A stretch of 64,000 bases of DNA from Mycobacterium sp. HUMS_12744610 (GCF_041206865.1 NZ_JBGEDP010000001.1:4588001-4652000), one strand, 5' to 3'. Shown: positions 1-8,498, counted from the first letter of the stretch. Numbers and translations are program-made. The notes: generated from the letters alone by a model not told the origin.

Positions 1-273
1 CGGCGAACGCGATGCCTACCGAAGAGAGCTCGGGGCGGATTTCCTGCGCAATCTCATCCGGCGTCGCACCGGCCTTGCGGTCGACGCAGATCGCGTGCCC
101 GAGTGCCACCAGGTCGTTGTCGCCGCCCGGCGCCACACGATCCCAAGCCGGTGCAGCTTTGCGAGATACGTGCTGTCGTTGCTGTCGGCAAGAGCGATCG
201 CCATGCCTGAGGTCAGGGCAGCGCCGACCATCACAGGGATGGCCAGTGCAATCAGCCGGCGAGGTAGGAACAT
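1..273 (-). pseudogene. DUF732-family secreted protein, frameshifted and cut by the window edge
   Basis: The start at 273 has a purine-rich ribosome site (AGAAAGG). It opens with a signal peptide of about 30 residues (MFLPRRLIALAIPVMVGAAL, then an Ala-rich stretch ending ALADS) and the mature start DSTYLAKLHRLGI. Near base 131 the frame is lost. The typical DUF732 continuation (GGDNDLVALGHAICVDRKAG, then TPDEIAQEI) resumes in another frame. The junction reads ATCGTGTGGCG where ATCGTGGCG would keep frame, so a two-base GT duplication is the simplest cause. DUF732 proteins are small exported mycobacterial proteins of unknown function. The 3' end lies outside the window. A sequencing error would look the same. 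Confidence 0.75.
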
Positions 274-375
274 TGGGCACCCTTTCTGAGCCGAGGCGCG
301 CGCAAAGCCGAGGATGTCGACGGTCGATCGGTCGTCGCGGAACCGTGCGGGACGTGGAACTGAGACAATCGCGTT

Positions 376-534
376 GTGCCCACCGAGCCCCCGCATCGAC
401 CACCGGCCGCGCCGGAACCACCGCGGGTGCGCGTCACCCCCGAGGACCTGGACAGGTTCGGCGACGAGGATCAGGTGCGCGCGGCGTGGGACGAGGACCG
501 GCTCCGCGACGAACAACCGCCGCATCACCGCTGA
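376..534 (+). CDS. Small hypothetical protein (52 aa)
   Basis: A GTG-initiated frame, divergent from the DUF732 gene, encodes a Pro-rich then acidic peptide. It opens VPTEPPHRPPAAPEPP and ends VRAAWDEDRLRDEQPPHHR. No known domain is recognised and no clear ribosome site is visible. The main support is that its C-terminal tail recurs at 5764-5820 in this window, with similar DNA and protein, so the tail has been copied or conserved. The 229 bases between this gene and the next hold no gene I can support. Confidence 0.45.
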   Translation: MPTEPPHRPPAAPEPPRVRVTPEDLDRFGDEDQVRAAWDEDRLRDEQPPHHR

Positions 535-763
535 CCCACCGGCGCAAGACACAGCCGTTTGGAACGTCGCGGCCGCGCCGCCCTGGTCGTGCCGATCGCC
601 GACCAGGGCCAATAGGTCGATTCCGCGGCATTCATTCATCTCGGATGCGCACACAGGCCCTGGACGATCCGACCAAGACTAATGTCCGAGACGATGTAAT
701 TCGACGGAGTCATGGCGTTGCTATGGGACTACATCCGCCCGACCATATTCACGGGGCCGACTT

Positions 764-1192
764 TCAGCACTCCGGCCCTCCCATTTTGAGGACGTCCTCG
801 TGTGCGATGCGGAAATACTTCTCGACGCGACCAGCAACCCACTTAAGCTTTTGCACAGTGGTCGGGAAATCAGCCGGCAGCTTGTCCTTTATAATTTCTT
901 CACGAGAAATCCCGTGTTTTATAGCCAACATGACAACGTATTGCCACTTCCCGGAGACATCGGTGGGACCGAAAACGTTGGGTGCGGCGAGCGGTGCGAT
1001 CATGCAATTGATCGAAGCTTCGCGGGTGGACTGACAAATTTGTATCTTGCAATCCTTCGAACGGAAGTACACGACAGAACTTCCGGGCCCACCCTCAGGC
1101 ACGTCACCGTCGTACTCGTCCAGCCAGAAGCCGAGTCCGCTCAATAACGGCTCAACTATCGACTGCACTTCAGCTAAAAATTCGACGGTCAT
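764..1192 (-). CDS. Putative immunity protein of a type VII polymorphic toxin
   Basis: A 142-residue soluble protein starts MTVEFLAEVQSIVEPLLSG and carries a Trp/Phe-rich middle (GFWLDEYDGD, SSVVYFRSKDCKIQICQ). It has no signal peptide and no membrane segment. Its ATG overlaps the stop of the upstream toxin fragment by four bases (ATGA), the usual arrangement of a toxin and its cognate immunity gene. The low-GC composition relative to neighbours also fits a polymorphic-toxin cassette. The assignment rests on position, size and coupling; I recognise no family. It is intact although the toxin gene is broken. Confidence 0.6.
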   Translation of the reverse strand: MTVEFLAEVQSIVEPLLSGLGFWLDEYDGDVPEGGPGSSVVYFRSKDCKIQICQSTREASINCMIAPLAAPNVFGPTDVSGKWQYVVMLAIKHGISREEIIKDKLPADFPTTVQKLKWVAGRVEKYFRIAHEDVLKMGGPEC

Positions 1193-1335
1193 TGCCGTCC
1201 GTCCGTAACACCCACCCACGAGTTCCCGACTTGCCGATAACCATATGCCTCTGCATTACTCTTCAGGAACCCTATCTCCATGACCGAGAAGGAATCCGGA
1301 TCGACGACCAGGACATCTTCAACAGACGCAAATTT

Positions 1336-2721
1336 GGCTCTATTGACATGAATGTGGGTGGCCCCTGGTGTGGTATGGGAGTTCGAGGGTGACCGGTCCG
1401 CAAGCCAGGAGGATGAGAGCGAGGGCAGCTTGAGCGCTGTGGAAGCCGTAGGCACGGCGCACGAGGAGACGCACCTTGGTGTTGAGCCCTTCGTGGCGTC
1501 CGTTCGACAGGTTCCTCTCGATGGCGGCGTTGATGCCGGCGCGGTGTTTGCGGATGGTGCGCCCGGCCTTGACGAACTCCGGGATGCGGCTGCGTTGGGC
1601 TCGCGAGCACCAACGATCCAGCAGTTCGGCGACGGTGGCGGCGTCGAGGTCGCCGGCGAAGACCTCGCGCAACGCTTCTTTGAGTTGATAGGCGCGCCAA
1701 AGGATCCCGCCGCTGCGTTTCATTTCCCGCAGGGTTTCGGCTTGGGTGTCGGTGAGGTCGGCGGGGTTCTTCAGCAGCGCCCAGCGCGCACCCTTGAACG
1801 TGCGAGCGATGCGCTGATCGGGCAGCGTGCGGGCGGCCTGCCACACCTGGCGGCGCACCGCATCGAGCGCGTCGGTGACGAGCTTGACAACGTGGAACGG
1901 GTCGACGCAGATCACCGCCGCCGGCACCCGCTGGCGCACCGCTTTGGCGTAGGCGGGTCCCATGTCCATCGACACCGCTTCGATGGACGCACCTTCGTCG
2001 GGCAGTTCATCGAAGAAGGCGTCCAAGGTGTCGCTGTCCTTGCCGGGTTTGCCCCACACGATGGTGCCGCTGTCGTGGTCGGAGACCAGCGTCAAATACC
2101 GGTGGTGTTTGCACCAGGAGATCTCGTCAACGCCGATGTCGACCAGCCCGCACAGCCGGTTGGGGTCGAGCACGTCGGGGGCGAGGCGTTCGCAGATTGC
2201 GCCTACGGTGCGCCAGGCCACCCTGGCGAAGGTACTGACGGTGGTTTTGTCGGTCTTGGTGACCAGCCAGGCCACCAGGTCCTCGAAGTCGCGGGTGTGG
2301 CGGGAGCCGGGGCGGGCGAACGGCACCGCTTCGGCCAGCACACCATGTGTCGGGCAGCGCAGCCGCCTGCGCCGCAACAGGATCCGGCATATCCGCCCGG
2401 CGGTGTCCAGATGCCGCCACGACGATTCCACCTCCCGGGTGTCATAGCGATGCCGGGTCGTAAACGAGCAGTGCGGGCAGCCAAGCCGGCGCCGGCGCAA
2501 GCTAACCGTGACGCGCAGCTCACCACCGTGCACAGCGGCCGCGCCGACGCGCACGCCAGGCAGATCGAGCAGGGAATTGAGTAGGGTTGATGCGCGCACG
2601 GACGGCTCCAGGATCGATCGGAGTTAAGGCCATCGAACCTAGATCACCGTCCGTGCGCCCCGCTCACCATCCCCGCCGCCATACCACACGCTCCCTGATC
2701 CACATGAACGTCAGGAGAGCC
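1336..2721 (-). mobile_element. ISL3-family insertion sequence, copy 1 (1386 bp)
   Basis: The ends are imperfect inverted repeats. The left end begins GGCTCTATTGACATGAATG and the right end, on the complement, begins GGCTCTCCTGACGTTCATG. An 8-bp target duplication GCAAATTT flanks it exactly (1328-1335 and 2722-2729), as expected for ISL3-family elements. The element interrupts the toxin gene. It matches the copy at 25329-26714 in length and differs at only three bases that I found, so at least one of the two moved recently. Confidence 0.95.
1340..2599 (-). CDS. ISL3-family transposase, copy 1
   Basis: This 419-residue transposase fills the element. It has an N-terminal zinc-ribbon-like region with Cys/His pairs (LGCPHCSFTTRH and LRCPTHG) and a helix-turn-helix region. 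Its DDE-type catalytic residues are D in VDIGVDEISW, D in VICVDPFHVV and E in SNGRHEGLNTK. The reading frame is intact and it is probably active. Residue 57 is Glu here and Asp in the second copy. The domain layout matches ISL3 transposases such as that of IS1096, as I recall them. Confidence 0.95.
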   Translation of the reverse strand: MRASTLLNSLLDLPGVRVGAAAVHGGELRVTVSLRRRRLGCPHCSFTTRHRYDTREVESSWRHLDTAGRICRILLRRRRLRCPTHGVLAEAVPFARPGSRHTRDFEDLVAWLVTKTDKTTVSTFARVAWRTVGAICERLAPDVLDPNRLCGLVDIGVDEISWCKHHRYLTLVSDHDSGTIVWGKPGKDSDTLDAFFDELPDEGASIEAVSMDMGPAYAKAVRQRVPAAVICVDPFHVVKLVTDALDAVRRQVWQAARTLPDQRIARTFKGARWALLKNPADLTDTQAETLREMKRSGGILWRAYQLKEALREVFAGDLDAATVAELLDRWCSRAQRSRIPEFVKAGRTIRKHRAGINAAIERNLSNGRHEGLNTKVRLLVRRAYGFHSAQAALALILLACGPVTLELPYHTRGHPHSCQ

Positions 2722-4353
2722 GCAAATTTACCGAGCAATTCGTAGTCGATCTGAGGCACTCCGCTCTCCATTTGACTGCGAAGAAACTGTTCGTTGACTT
2801 GCCATGCGAGGCTTTCGGATTGGGGCTCGCTGAGACCCCGGGTCATGGCGTCCAGGCCGGGTCGCCGGTGTCAAAGTAGATTCCGCCGTAGCCTCTGGCT
2901 TCGCCGATGTAGCCAGCTTCCTGACCACCGAACTTGCCCAGGACGACTCGGTCAGGGCTGTCGCCCACGTAGTGGGTCGACATGTCAGCGAGTTGTTGGC
3001 TGAGGCCCGGCGTGGGCCCGCCATGCCCGAACGCAAAGTTGAGGTCCGTTGTCGCCTCGCCCGCCCACGAGTTGTACGTCGGGGGATGATCGAAGCCGAG
3101 TGGGGCGTGGGCTGAAACCGCCGGGCCCGTGTCGAGCACACCGGGACCGATGTCGCCGAGCCCCGCTTCGACCGCGGCTCCCTCACCGCCGAAGATCATC
3201 CCCGGCAGGGCGAAGGCGCCGTCGGAGGTCTTGGCGCCTAAATAGTAGGCCGGAGTTGGGGATTCGAGTGCGTTCTTGATTTCCCCGGCCGCCGCGCCGA
3301 GTGGATTTTGCGCGGTCTCGACGGTGCCCTTGAGCATCTGCTGCCACGACTCGAGCACCCCGGGCGCGCCCGGCCCACCCTGCCCGACGAGGTTTTTGAT
3401 CCCCTGCTCGGTGGCAAACCAACGATCCCCGAATCCCTCGCCGAAACCCGGCGGCGGAGCCGACTTCGGCTCGGGCGGAACATAGTTGGGCATCCCGTCG
3501 CCGAGCCACTGCTGAGTACGGCCCACGAGGTCATACAGGCGCGCCTCAATCTGATCCGGCGGCACACCATCGCCGATCATCGATTGGCGGGCCATCGCCT
3601 TGAATCTCGCCACGTCCGCGGGCTTGAGCTGCGGGCGGGGTACGCCCGGAACGGGCGGGGTCTGGTCACCCTGGCCCCTGGTCGGCAGCTCGCCGGCGGG
3701 CAACAGCATGTCCTGCAGCGACAGCGGCTTGCCCGGGGCGCCGGCCGCCGCGGTGCGCGCGTCCGACGGCGAGCCATTACCGCCCCTGGTGTCCGCGGGG
3801 CCAGCGGGTAACAGCATGTCTTCCAGCGACCGCGGCTTCCCGCCGGGAAGCTTGGCCACGCCGTTCGGCGAAGGGCCACTCACGGCAGCGCGGACCGCGG
3901 CGGCAAGCTCGTGATCGGCACTGTCGGCATGCGCCTCCAACACAATCAGCCGATCTTGCAGCACCTGCCGCTGGGCGGCGAACTCCAGCGGATCGCGCCC
4001 GATCCAGGTGTCGCCCACATCTATCCGCCACTCCGGCGTGATGGTCCAGCCCTTGGCGTCGGTGGCCCGCTCGATGTCATCGAGCTCCCGCTTGCACACC
4101 CGCACGTCCCCCTCAGCACGCGCCACCGCCGCAGCGACCTGCCTGGACTCCTGACCGTCGGCCTCGATGTCGCGTCCCGCCTTCCCCAAATCGGCGCGAA
4201 ACGCCTCACCTGCCTCCCCATGCCAGCCACCGAGACCATTGTCGACCTGCTGCAGGTTCTCCCCCAACCGCTGCAACGAAGCAGCCCGCCCGCTGGCCGT
4301 CTCGAACACCTGCTGAATCGCGCCGAGATCCCAACGCCTGACATCAAACGGGG

Positions 4354-4677
4354 TCAACACCCCCACGCGCCACCCCTACCCCGGACCGACCTGAAAGCCT
4401 GGGCCGACTCGTCCTCGCTCGTGACGTAGCGCAACATCGCCTCGGCCACGTGCGACCCCAGCCCGTCCACCGCCACCTGGTGCTGATCGTGCCGGGCCTC
4501 CCACCGCGCGGCAAGCTCAGCCAACGCCAGCTGCGAGGAGCCGACCCAGCCCGGTGCCGCCCCGGCCAACCCATCTTCATGACTGAGAAATTCCAGGGCC
4601 GCCTCGCCGATCGCAGTGAACATGTCATTGCTGCCGACATGCAACGCGGCAGGGTCAACCCTGAACCCATCGACCAC
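4354..4677 (-). CDS. EspC-like type VII secretion target / toxin partner
   Basis: This 107-residue helical protein (start MVDGFRVDPAALHVGSNDMF) has a central WVGSSQLALAEL turn, where the W-x-G-type bend of the WXG100/EspC (DUF2580) families sits. GTG 4677 is preceded by AAGGGGG. It overlaps the start of the toxin gene, so the two are translationally coupled. Partners of this kind typically pair with the helical N-terminus of a long type VII substrate and guide it to an ESX system. No ESX core genes lie in the window, so the secretion machine must be elsewhere. The C-terminal tail (SVRGRGGAWGC) lies in the overlap. Confidence 0.75.
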   Translation of the reverse strand: MVDGFRVDPAALHVGSNDMFTAIGEAALEFLSHEDGLAGAAPGWVGSSQLALAELAARWEARHDQHQVAVDGLGSHVAEAMLRYVTSEDESAQAFRSVRGRGGAWGC

Positions 4678-4905
4678 GATTGCCCCCTTCGGCTCCCCAG
4701 TGATGCGCTCTGAATCCTAAAACGTTCCACCGGAACGCGCCCCTCACCTTTCCAGCAGGCAAAATGCCTCCCGACCGCGGCTTTTTTCGTTTCGTTCTCG
4801 TTCGGTTCCGGCTCGTTGCCTGTGGTTTCGTTCGCGGTCGTGACGGCGTCAAGAGTGAAACCCGACAACCCGGTCATGCAGAACTACATCGTTATGGTGG
4901 CCTAT

Positions 4906-5751
4906 ATGGAGGCATCCGAGCCCGACGCGGGCCCCAATTCGGTCAGCCGCCGTCATCTGCTTCGGTGGGCTGGAAGCGTCGGCTTGGCGACCACCGTGGT
5001 CGGCTGCGCAAGAAATGCGATGGTGAATTCAGGCCCAGACCCTTATGCCGGCGCGAATCCGCCGTCGACTCCTGATTCGGCCGCTGCGTTGCCCGCCCAC
5101 GCCAGCCTGACGACCACACCATCAGCCGAGACCATGCCCTCGCCCAGATCCGCTTCCAACGCCACTTCGGCAATGCTGCTTTGTCGAGATTCTTGGGGTG
5201 CCCGCCCGGCACGCCGCGGTGGTAGGCCCCACACCATCACGCGCATGACGCTCCACCATGAGGCCGTCGTCCTCGGCGACAATCGCAACGCCCCAGGCCG
5301 ATTGCGCCAGGACCAGCGGTACCACCAGGACCAGCTGGGTTGGATCGACATTGCCTACCACGTCGGCGTTGACCGCGACGGCAACATCTACGAACTGCGC
5401 ACCCCGGAAATCGCGGGTGATACGGAGACGGACTACGACACGACGGGCCACTTCCTGGTCCTCTGCGAAGGAGACTTCGATCGAGAGGTCGTATCGGAGG
5501 CCCAGCTCCATGGCGCAGCTGTCGCGTTCGCCTGGGCCGCGCAGAATTTCCGCATCGCGACCGACACGTTGGCGGGGCATCGAGACCTGGCCCAGACCTC
5601 GTGCCCGGGCGCGAACCTGTATGCCCACCTCTCCTCCGGTGACCTCGAGCGGCGCATCAACGAGCTGCTGGCCGCCGGGCGCGTGGACCTGCAGCGCTTC
5701 TGCGGTCCCGACGCCGCCGCGAGGGTCGCGGCCATCGAGGCAGGCAACTGA
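4906..5751 (+). CDS. Tat-exported lipoprotein N-acetylmuramoyl-L-alanine amidase (Amidase_2/PGRP fold)
   Basis: This is predicted to cleave the MurNAc-L-Ala bond of peptidoglycan at the cell surface. The N-terminus carries a twin-arginine signal with a lipobox (SRRHLLRWAGSVGLATTVVGC), so the protein should be folded before export and lipid-anchored. A Pro/Ser/Thr linker leads to the catalytic domain (SWGARPARRGGRPHTITRM). Putative zinc ligands are the His of MTLHHEAV, the His of AGHRDLAQ and the Cys of TSCPGANL; the Tyr of IAYHVGV is also conserved in the family. ATG 4906 is chosen because GGTGG lies five bases upstream and the Tat motif falls at the right distance. ATG 4894 and 4876 are alternatives. 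It diverges from the toxin operon. Confidence 0.85.
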   Translation: MEASEPDAGPNSVSRRHLLRWAGSVGLATTVVGCARNAMVNSGPDPYAGANPPSTPDSAAALPAHASLTTTPSAETMPSPRSASNATSAMLLCRDSWGARPARRGGRPHTITRMTLHHEAVVLGDNRNAPGRLRQDQRYHQDQLGWIDIAYHVGVDRDGNIYELRTPEIAGDTETDYDTTGHFLVLCEGDFDREVVSEAQLHGAAVAFAWAAQNFRIATDTLAGHRDLAQTSCPGANLYAHLSSGDLERRINELLAAGRVDLQRFCGPDAAARVAAIEAGN

Positions 5752-5763
5752 AACGGCCCCGGG

Positions 5764-5820
5764 CGCGCGGCGTGGGATGAGGGCCGGCTGCACGACGAGC
5801 GACCGCAGTACCACTGCTAG
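5764..5820 (+). pseudogene. Second copy of the small-protein tail, in frame after the amidase stop
   Basis: Directly after the amidase TGA, the same frame reads on through RAAWDEGRLHDERPQYHC to a TAG at 5820. This closely resembles the tail of the 52-residue protein at 376-534 (RAAWDEDRLRDEQPPHHR), and the DNA is similar too. No start codon or ribosome site precedes it. It is either a truncated duplicate or an ancestral C-terminal extension of the amidase that is now cut off. Confidence 0.55.
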
Positions 5821-5857
5821 CCCGCCACATTGACCACTGTTGGGTACAACTAGGGGT

Positions 5858-6547
5858 ATGACATACCCCCACCAGTTTGGCGTGCCCCAGATCGTGCTGG
5901 CCGGGGTGGCGCTGATCGCGGTGGTGATGTTGGTGTCGTCGGTGGTCGGGCGACGCCGCAAGGTGCGGCCCGGCGCGGGTTCGGCGGAATCGGCCCGCCG
6001 CGGGAGTCGACTGCGGTTCCGGCCACTACGCCCGGTCACCGGGGTTGTGCTGCTTGTTGTTTCGCTTCTGATGCTCTGGTTCGCCACGCTGGTGCAGACG
6101 TATTTGGGCCTGACCGGCGAAGTCAAAGCCGCCCACGTCGTGGCGACAGAGATCAGCAAGGCCAGTCACCGCCTCAGCGTCGATCTCACGCTCCATGACG
6201 AACGGGTCCACGCATCGACCCGCAGGAGCTATGAGGTCGAAGGGGACCTGTGGGCGTTCCAAGCCGCCATCGTCGAGCTCCGGCACCGGGTGAATGTCCT
6301 GGGTATGCATTCCGGGTACAAGGTGACCCGCCTCTTCGGTGAGCGCCTGGCCGGGGTTTCACCGGCACAGCACCAGATCTCGCTCAACGGCGGCGATGGT
6401 AACTTTTTCGCCGGCATCCGCGGTGGCAGATGGTGGACCAAGCCCTTCGTGCGGTCGGCATACGGCAATGCCGTCATATCGCCGCCGGGTGAATTCGACG
6501 TGTACGTCTCCCAGGACGCGATCAAGGCTCGCACCACCAATGGCTAG
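5858..6547 (+). CDS. Conserved membrane protein with two transmembrane segments
   Basis: The 229-residue product has a first membrane helix near residues 10-30 (QIVLAGVALIAVVMLVSSVV), a basic cytoplasmic loop (GRRRKVRPGAGS), and a second helix near 55-80 (GVVLLVVSLLMLWFATLVQT). A globular domain of about 150 residues follows and is probably outside. I recognise no family. ATG 5858 begins the natural N-terminus MTYPHQFGVP. The AGGGG before it is only one base away, so an in-frame TTG at 5840 cannot be excluded. Confidence 0.65.
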   Translation: MTYPHQFGVPQIVLAGVALIAVVMLVSSVVGRRRKVRPGAGSAESARRGSRLRFRPLRPVTGVVLLVVSLLMLWFATLVQTYLGLTGEVKAAHVVATEISKASHRLSVDLTLHDERVHASTRRSYEVEGDLWAFQAAIVELRHRVNVLGMHSGYKVTRLFGERLAGVSPAQHQISLNGGDGNFFAGIRGGRWWTKPFVRSAYGNAVISPPGEFDVYVSQDAIKARTTNG

Positions 6548-6617
6548 ACGATCAGCACTCATGCACATCGCCGACCCGGACGGCAACGTCATCGAATTCG
6601 CACGGAAGCTTCGATGA
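6540..6617 (+). pseudogene. C-terminal remnant of a glyoxalase/VOC-family protein
   Basis: Only 25 codons remain (MARRSALMHIADPDGNVIEF, then ARKLR). The phrase DPDGNVIEF is the hallmark ending of vicinal-oxygen-chelate proteins, where the Glu is a metal ligand. Nothing of the rest of the domain is visible upstream, where the membrane protein gene ends. The stop overlaps the ATG of the next gene. Confidence 0.6.
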
Positions 6618-8386
6618 TTCCCGACACCCTCGGATGCGGTGAGCCCTGGCAAAAGAATGGGCCCGTGATCCTCGCCGTCGACCTCGGCAAGACGTGCTGC
6701 CGGGCCGCTGCGCGCGGCCGCAGGGCCGAGGGGGCCGGCGCGCCGGGGCTGGCCGCGCCGGGCGGCGTACGGGCCGCGGAGGCGGCCATCCTGGCCGTGG
6801 CCGGCAAGGTGGCAGGCGATTTCGGCCCGTTCGACGAAGCGATCGTGGGCGCCGCCGGGGCGCTGGCGGCTCCGGACGCAGCACGTGCGCTGGGCACTGC
6901 GCTGCTGGCCTCGCTGCGGGTCGGGCGCATCGCGGTGACCAGCGACGCCGTGATCGCGCACGCGGGCGCGCTGGACGGGGAGCCGGGCGTCGTGCTGGTT
7001 GCGGGCACCGGCGTGGTGGCGCTCGCCATCGACGCGGACGGCGCGCTGCGCACCGCCGACGGCTGGGGGCCCTGGCTGGGTGACGAGGGCGGCGGCGCGT
7101 GGATCGGCGCCGCCGGGCTGCGCGCGGCGCTGCGCGCCCACGACGGTCGCGGCCCGTCCACCACGCTGCTCGACGCCGCGCGTGCCCGTTTCGGCACGCC
7201 GGAGACCTGGCCCGCGCGGCTCACCGACGCCGCCGCGCTCGCGCGTTTCGCGCCCGACGTCCTCGCCGCCGACGGCGACGCCGCGGCGCTGGCGATCGTC
7301 AGCGCCGCCGCTGAGGCGCTCGCCGCGACCGCCCGCGCGGCCGGGCCTGGCCCGGTGGCGATGGTCGGCGGACTGGCGGCAGTCCCGGCGCTGCGCAAGC
7401 AGCTCGACCTCATCCCGGCAGCCGGCGATGCGCTCGATGGCGCACTGCGGCTCGGGACGATCCACGAGCCGCACCTGATCCGGGTACACGCGACCCCCAA
7501 TGTCCTTGCCGCGCAAGGGCTCGACGCGCTCGCCACCGAGCAGGCCCGACCAGGCCTGGACGACCTCGACGCGAGGCCTATCGCCGAGGTCGTCGCGGTT
7601 CTCGTTGCCGCCGAGGGCGAGGCGCACGGCGCAGTCGCGGCGGCGGTCCCCCAAATCGCTTCGGCGGCAGAGGGGATCGCTGCGCGGCTCGAGCGCGGCG
7701 GCCGCCTGGTCTACGCCGGCGCCGGGACGCCCGGTCGGCTCGGGGTGCTCGACGCGGCCGAGTGTGGGCCGACGTTCGGCACCGACCGTGTGCGCGGCGT
7801 GATCGCCGGCGGCGCCGCGGCGCTGACCGAGGCGATCGAGGGCGCCGAAGACGCGTTCGAGCCCGCCGATCTCACCGACTTGACCGGCGCCGACGCACTC
7901 GTCGGGATCACCGCATCGGGCCGCACGCCGTACGTGCTCGGGGCGCTCGAGCACGCACGCGGCGTGGGCGCGCTGACCGTCGCGATCGTCAACAACACGG
8001 GTGGCGAGGTGCCTGCCGACCTGGTGATCGAGTTACCGACCGGGCCCGAGGTGCTCGCCGGCTCCACGCGCCTGACCGCCGGTACGGCCCAGAAGGTCGT
8101 GCTCAACGCGCTTTCGACGAGCGTGATGATCGCGCTCGGCAAGGCCTACGGACCGTGGATGGTCGACCTGCGCGCAACCAATGCCAAGGTGCGCCGCCGC
8201 GCGGTGCGGATCGTCCGCGACGCGGCCGGCGTCGACGAGGCGACCGCGACCGCCGCGCTCGACGCCGCGGGCGGTCACGCCAAGACCGCGATCGTCGCGC
8301 TGGTCACGGGCGTCGACGCGACCGAGGCCGCCACCCGGCTCGACCGGGCGCGGGGACGCGCGCGCGAGGCGATGGCTGGGAGCTGA
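6614..8386 (+). CDS. Fusion of a BadF/BadG-type sugar kinase with MurNAc-6-phosphate etherase (MurQ)
   Basis: This 590-residue protein predicts both steps of MurNAc salvage in one chain. Residues 18-300 form an ASKHA kinase: LAVDLGKTCCRAAA (phosphate 1), VAGTGVVALAID (phosphate 2) and GDEGGGAWIG. Residues 310-590 form a SIS-type etherase: GGRLVYAGAGTPGRLGVLDA, AECGPTFG with the catalytic Glu, EGAEDAFE with the second acidic residue, and VLAGSTRLTAGTAQK. The family's usual AGTSGRL is AGTPGRL here. The ATG at 6614 has GGAAG five bases upstream; GTG 6665 (17 residues shorter) is the other option. The gene is extremely rich in GCG/GCC/CTC codons compared with its neighbours, which suggests transfer. 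The likely route is MurNAc to MurNAc-6P to GlcNAc-6P plus lactate. Confidence 0.85.
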   Translation: MIPDTLGCGEPWQKNGPVILAVDLGKTCCRAAARGRRAEGAGAPGLAAPGGVRAAEAAILAVAGKVAGDFGPFDEAIVGAAGALAAPDAARALGTALLASLRVGRIAVTSDAVIAHAGALDGEPGVVLVAGTGVVALAIDADGALRTADGWGPWLGDEGGGAWIGAAGLRAALRAHDGRGPSTTLLDAARARFGTPETWPARLTDAAALARFAPDVLAADGDAAALAIVSAAAEALAATARAAGPGPVAMVGGLAAVPALRKQLDLIPAAGDALDGALRLGTIHEPHLIRVHATPNVLAAQGLDALATEQARPGLDDLDARPIAEVVAVLVAAEGEAHGAVAAAVPQIASAAEGIAARLERGGRLVYAGAGTPGRLGVLDAAECGPTFGTDRVRGVIAGGAAALTEAIEGAEDAFEPADLTDLTGADALVGITASGRTPYVLGALEHARGVGALTVAIVNNTGGEVPADLVIELPTGPEVLAGSTRLTAGTAQKVVLNALSTSVMIALGKAYGPWMVDLRATNAKVRRRAVRIVRDAAGVDEATATAALDAAGGHAKTAIVALVTGVDATEAATRLDRARGRAREAMAGS

Positions 8387-8498
8387 CGCTTCGATCGGTG
8401 CCTTTGGTCCTTCGGCTTACATCGCTTCGGCCCTGACAATCGCGGCCTGGGTGAAAGATGCTGCGGTAGGCGGATAGCCGATCACGGAACGGACTCAC

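Larger units (their letters stand above)
1189..4366 (-). pseudogene. Type VII-secreted polymorphic toxin, broken by a frameshift and an ISL3 insertion
   Basis: Translation starts at GTG 4366, overlapping the EspC-like gene by 13 bases. Residues 1-150 are a helical WXG100-like module (NGLGGWHGEAGEAFRADLGK). A Pro/Gly linker follows, with two copies of a P-x-SL-x-DMLLPAG repeat, and then a globular C-terminal toxin domain. At about 2851 one G appears to be missing: the frame reads DPAW then TP-stop, whereas the expected DAMTRGLSEPQSESLAWQVN continues in the next frame. At 2722-2729 the domain is cut by an IS. Removing the IS and one copy of its duplication joins ELLGKFA to SVEDVLVVDPDSFSVMEIGF, ending GNSWVGVTDGRQ at 1189. 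The toxin activity is unidentified. Two independent lesions suggest a dead toxin, although the frameshift alone could be a sequencing error. Confidence 0.75.

Noticed and set aside
558..614. Short plus-strand phrase LERRGRAALVVPIADQGQ as an antitoxin remnant
   Set aside because: It is too short, lacks a start and partner gene, and could be chance in GC-rich DNA.
1352..2584. Long plus-strand open frame opposite the transposase, repeated at 25345-26577
   Set aside because: It is the antisense shadow of the ISL3 transposase; high GC leaves the opposite frame open. It has no motif.
6359..7954. 531-codon minus-strand frame opposite the kinase-MurQ gene
   Set aside because: Its composition is Arg/Gly/Asp-rich with no domain, and the plus strand has clear enzyme motifs.
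8387..8498. DosR box before the first universal stress protein gene
   Set aside because: Only a loose GGTCC-type half was found and no paired GGGAC half at the right distance.
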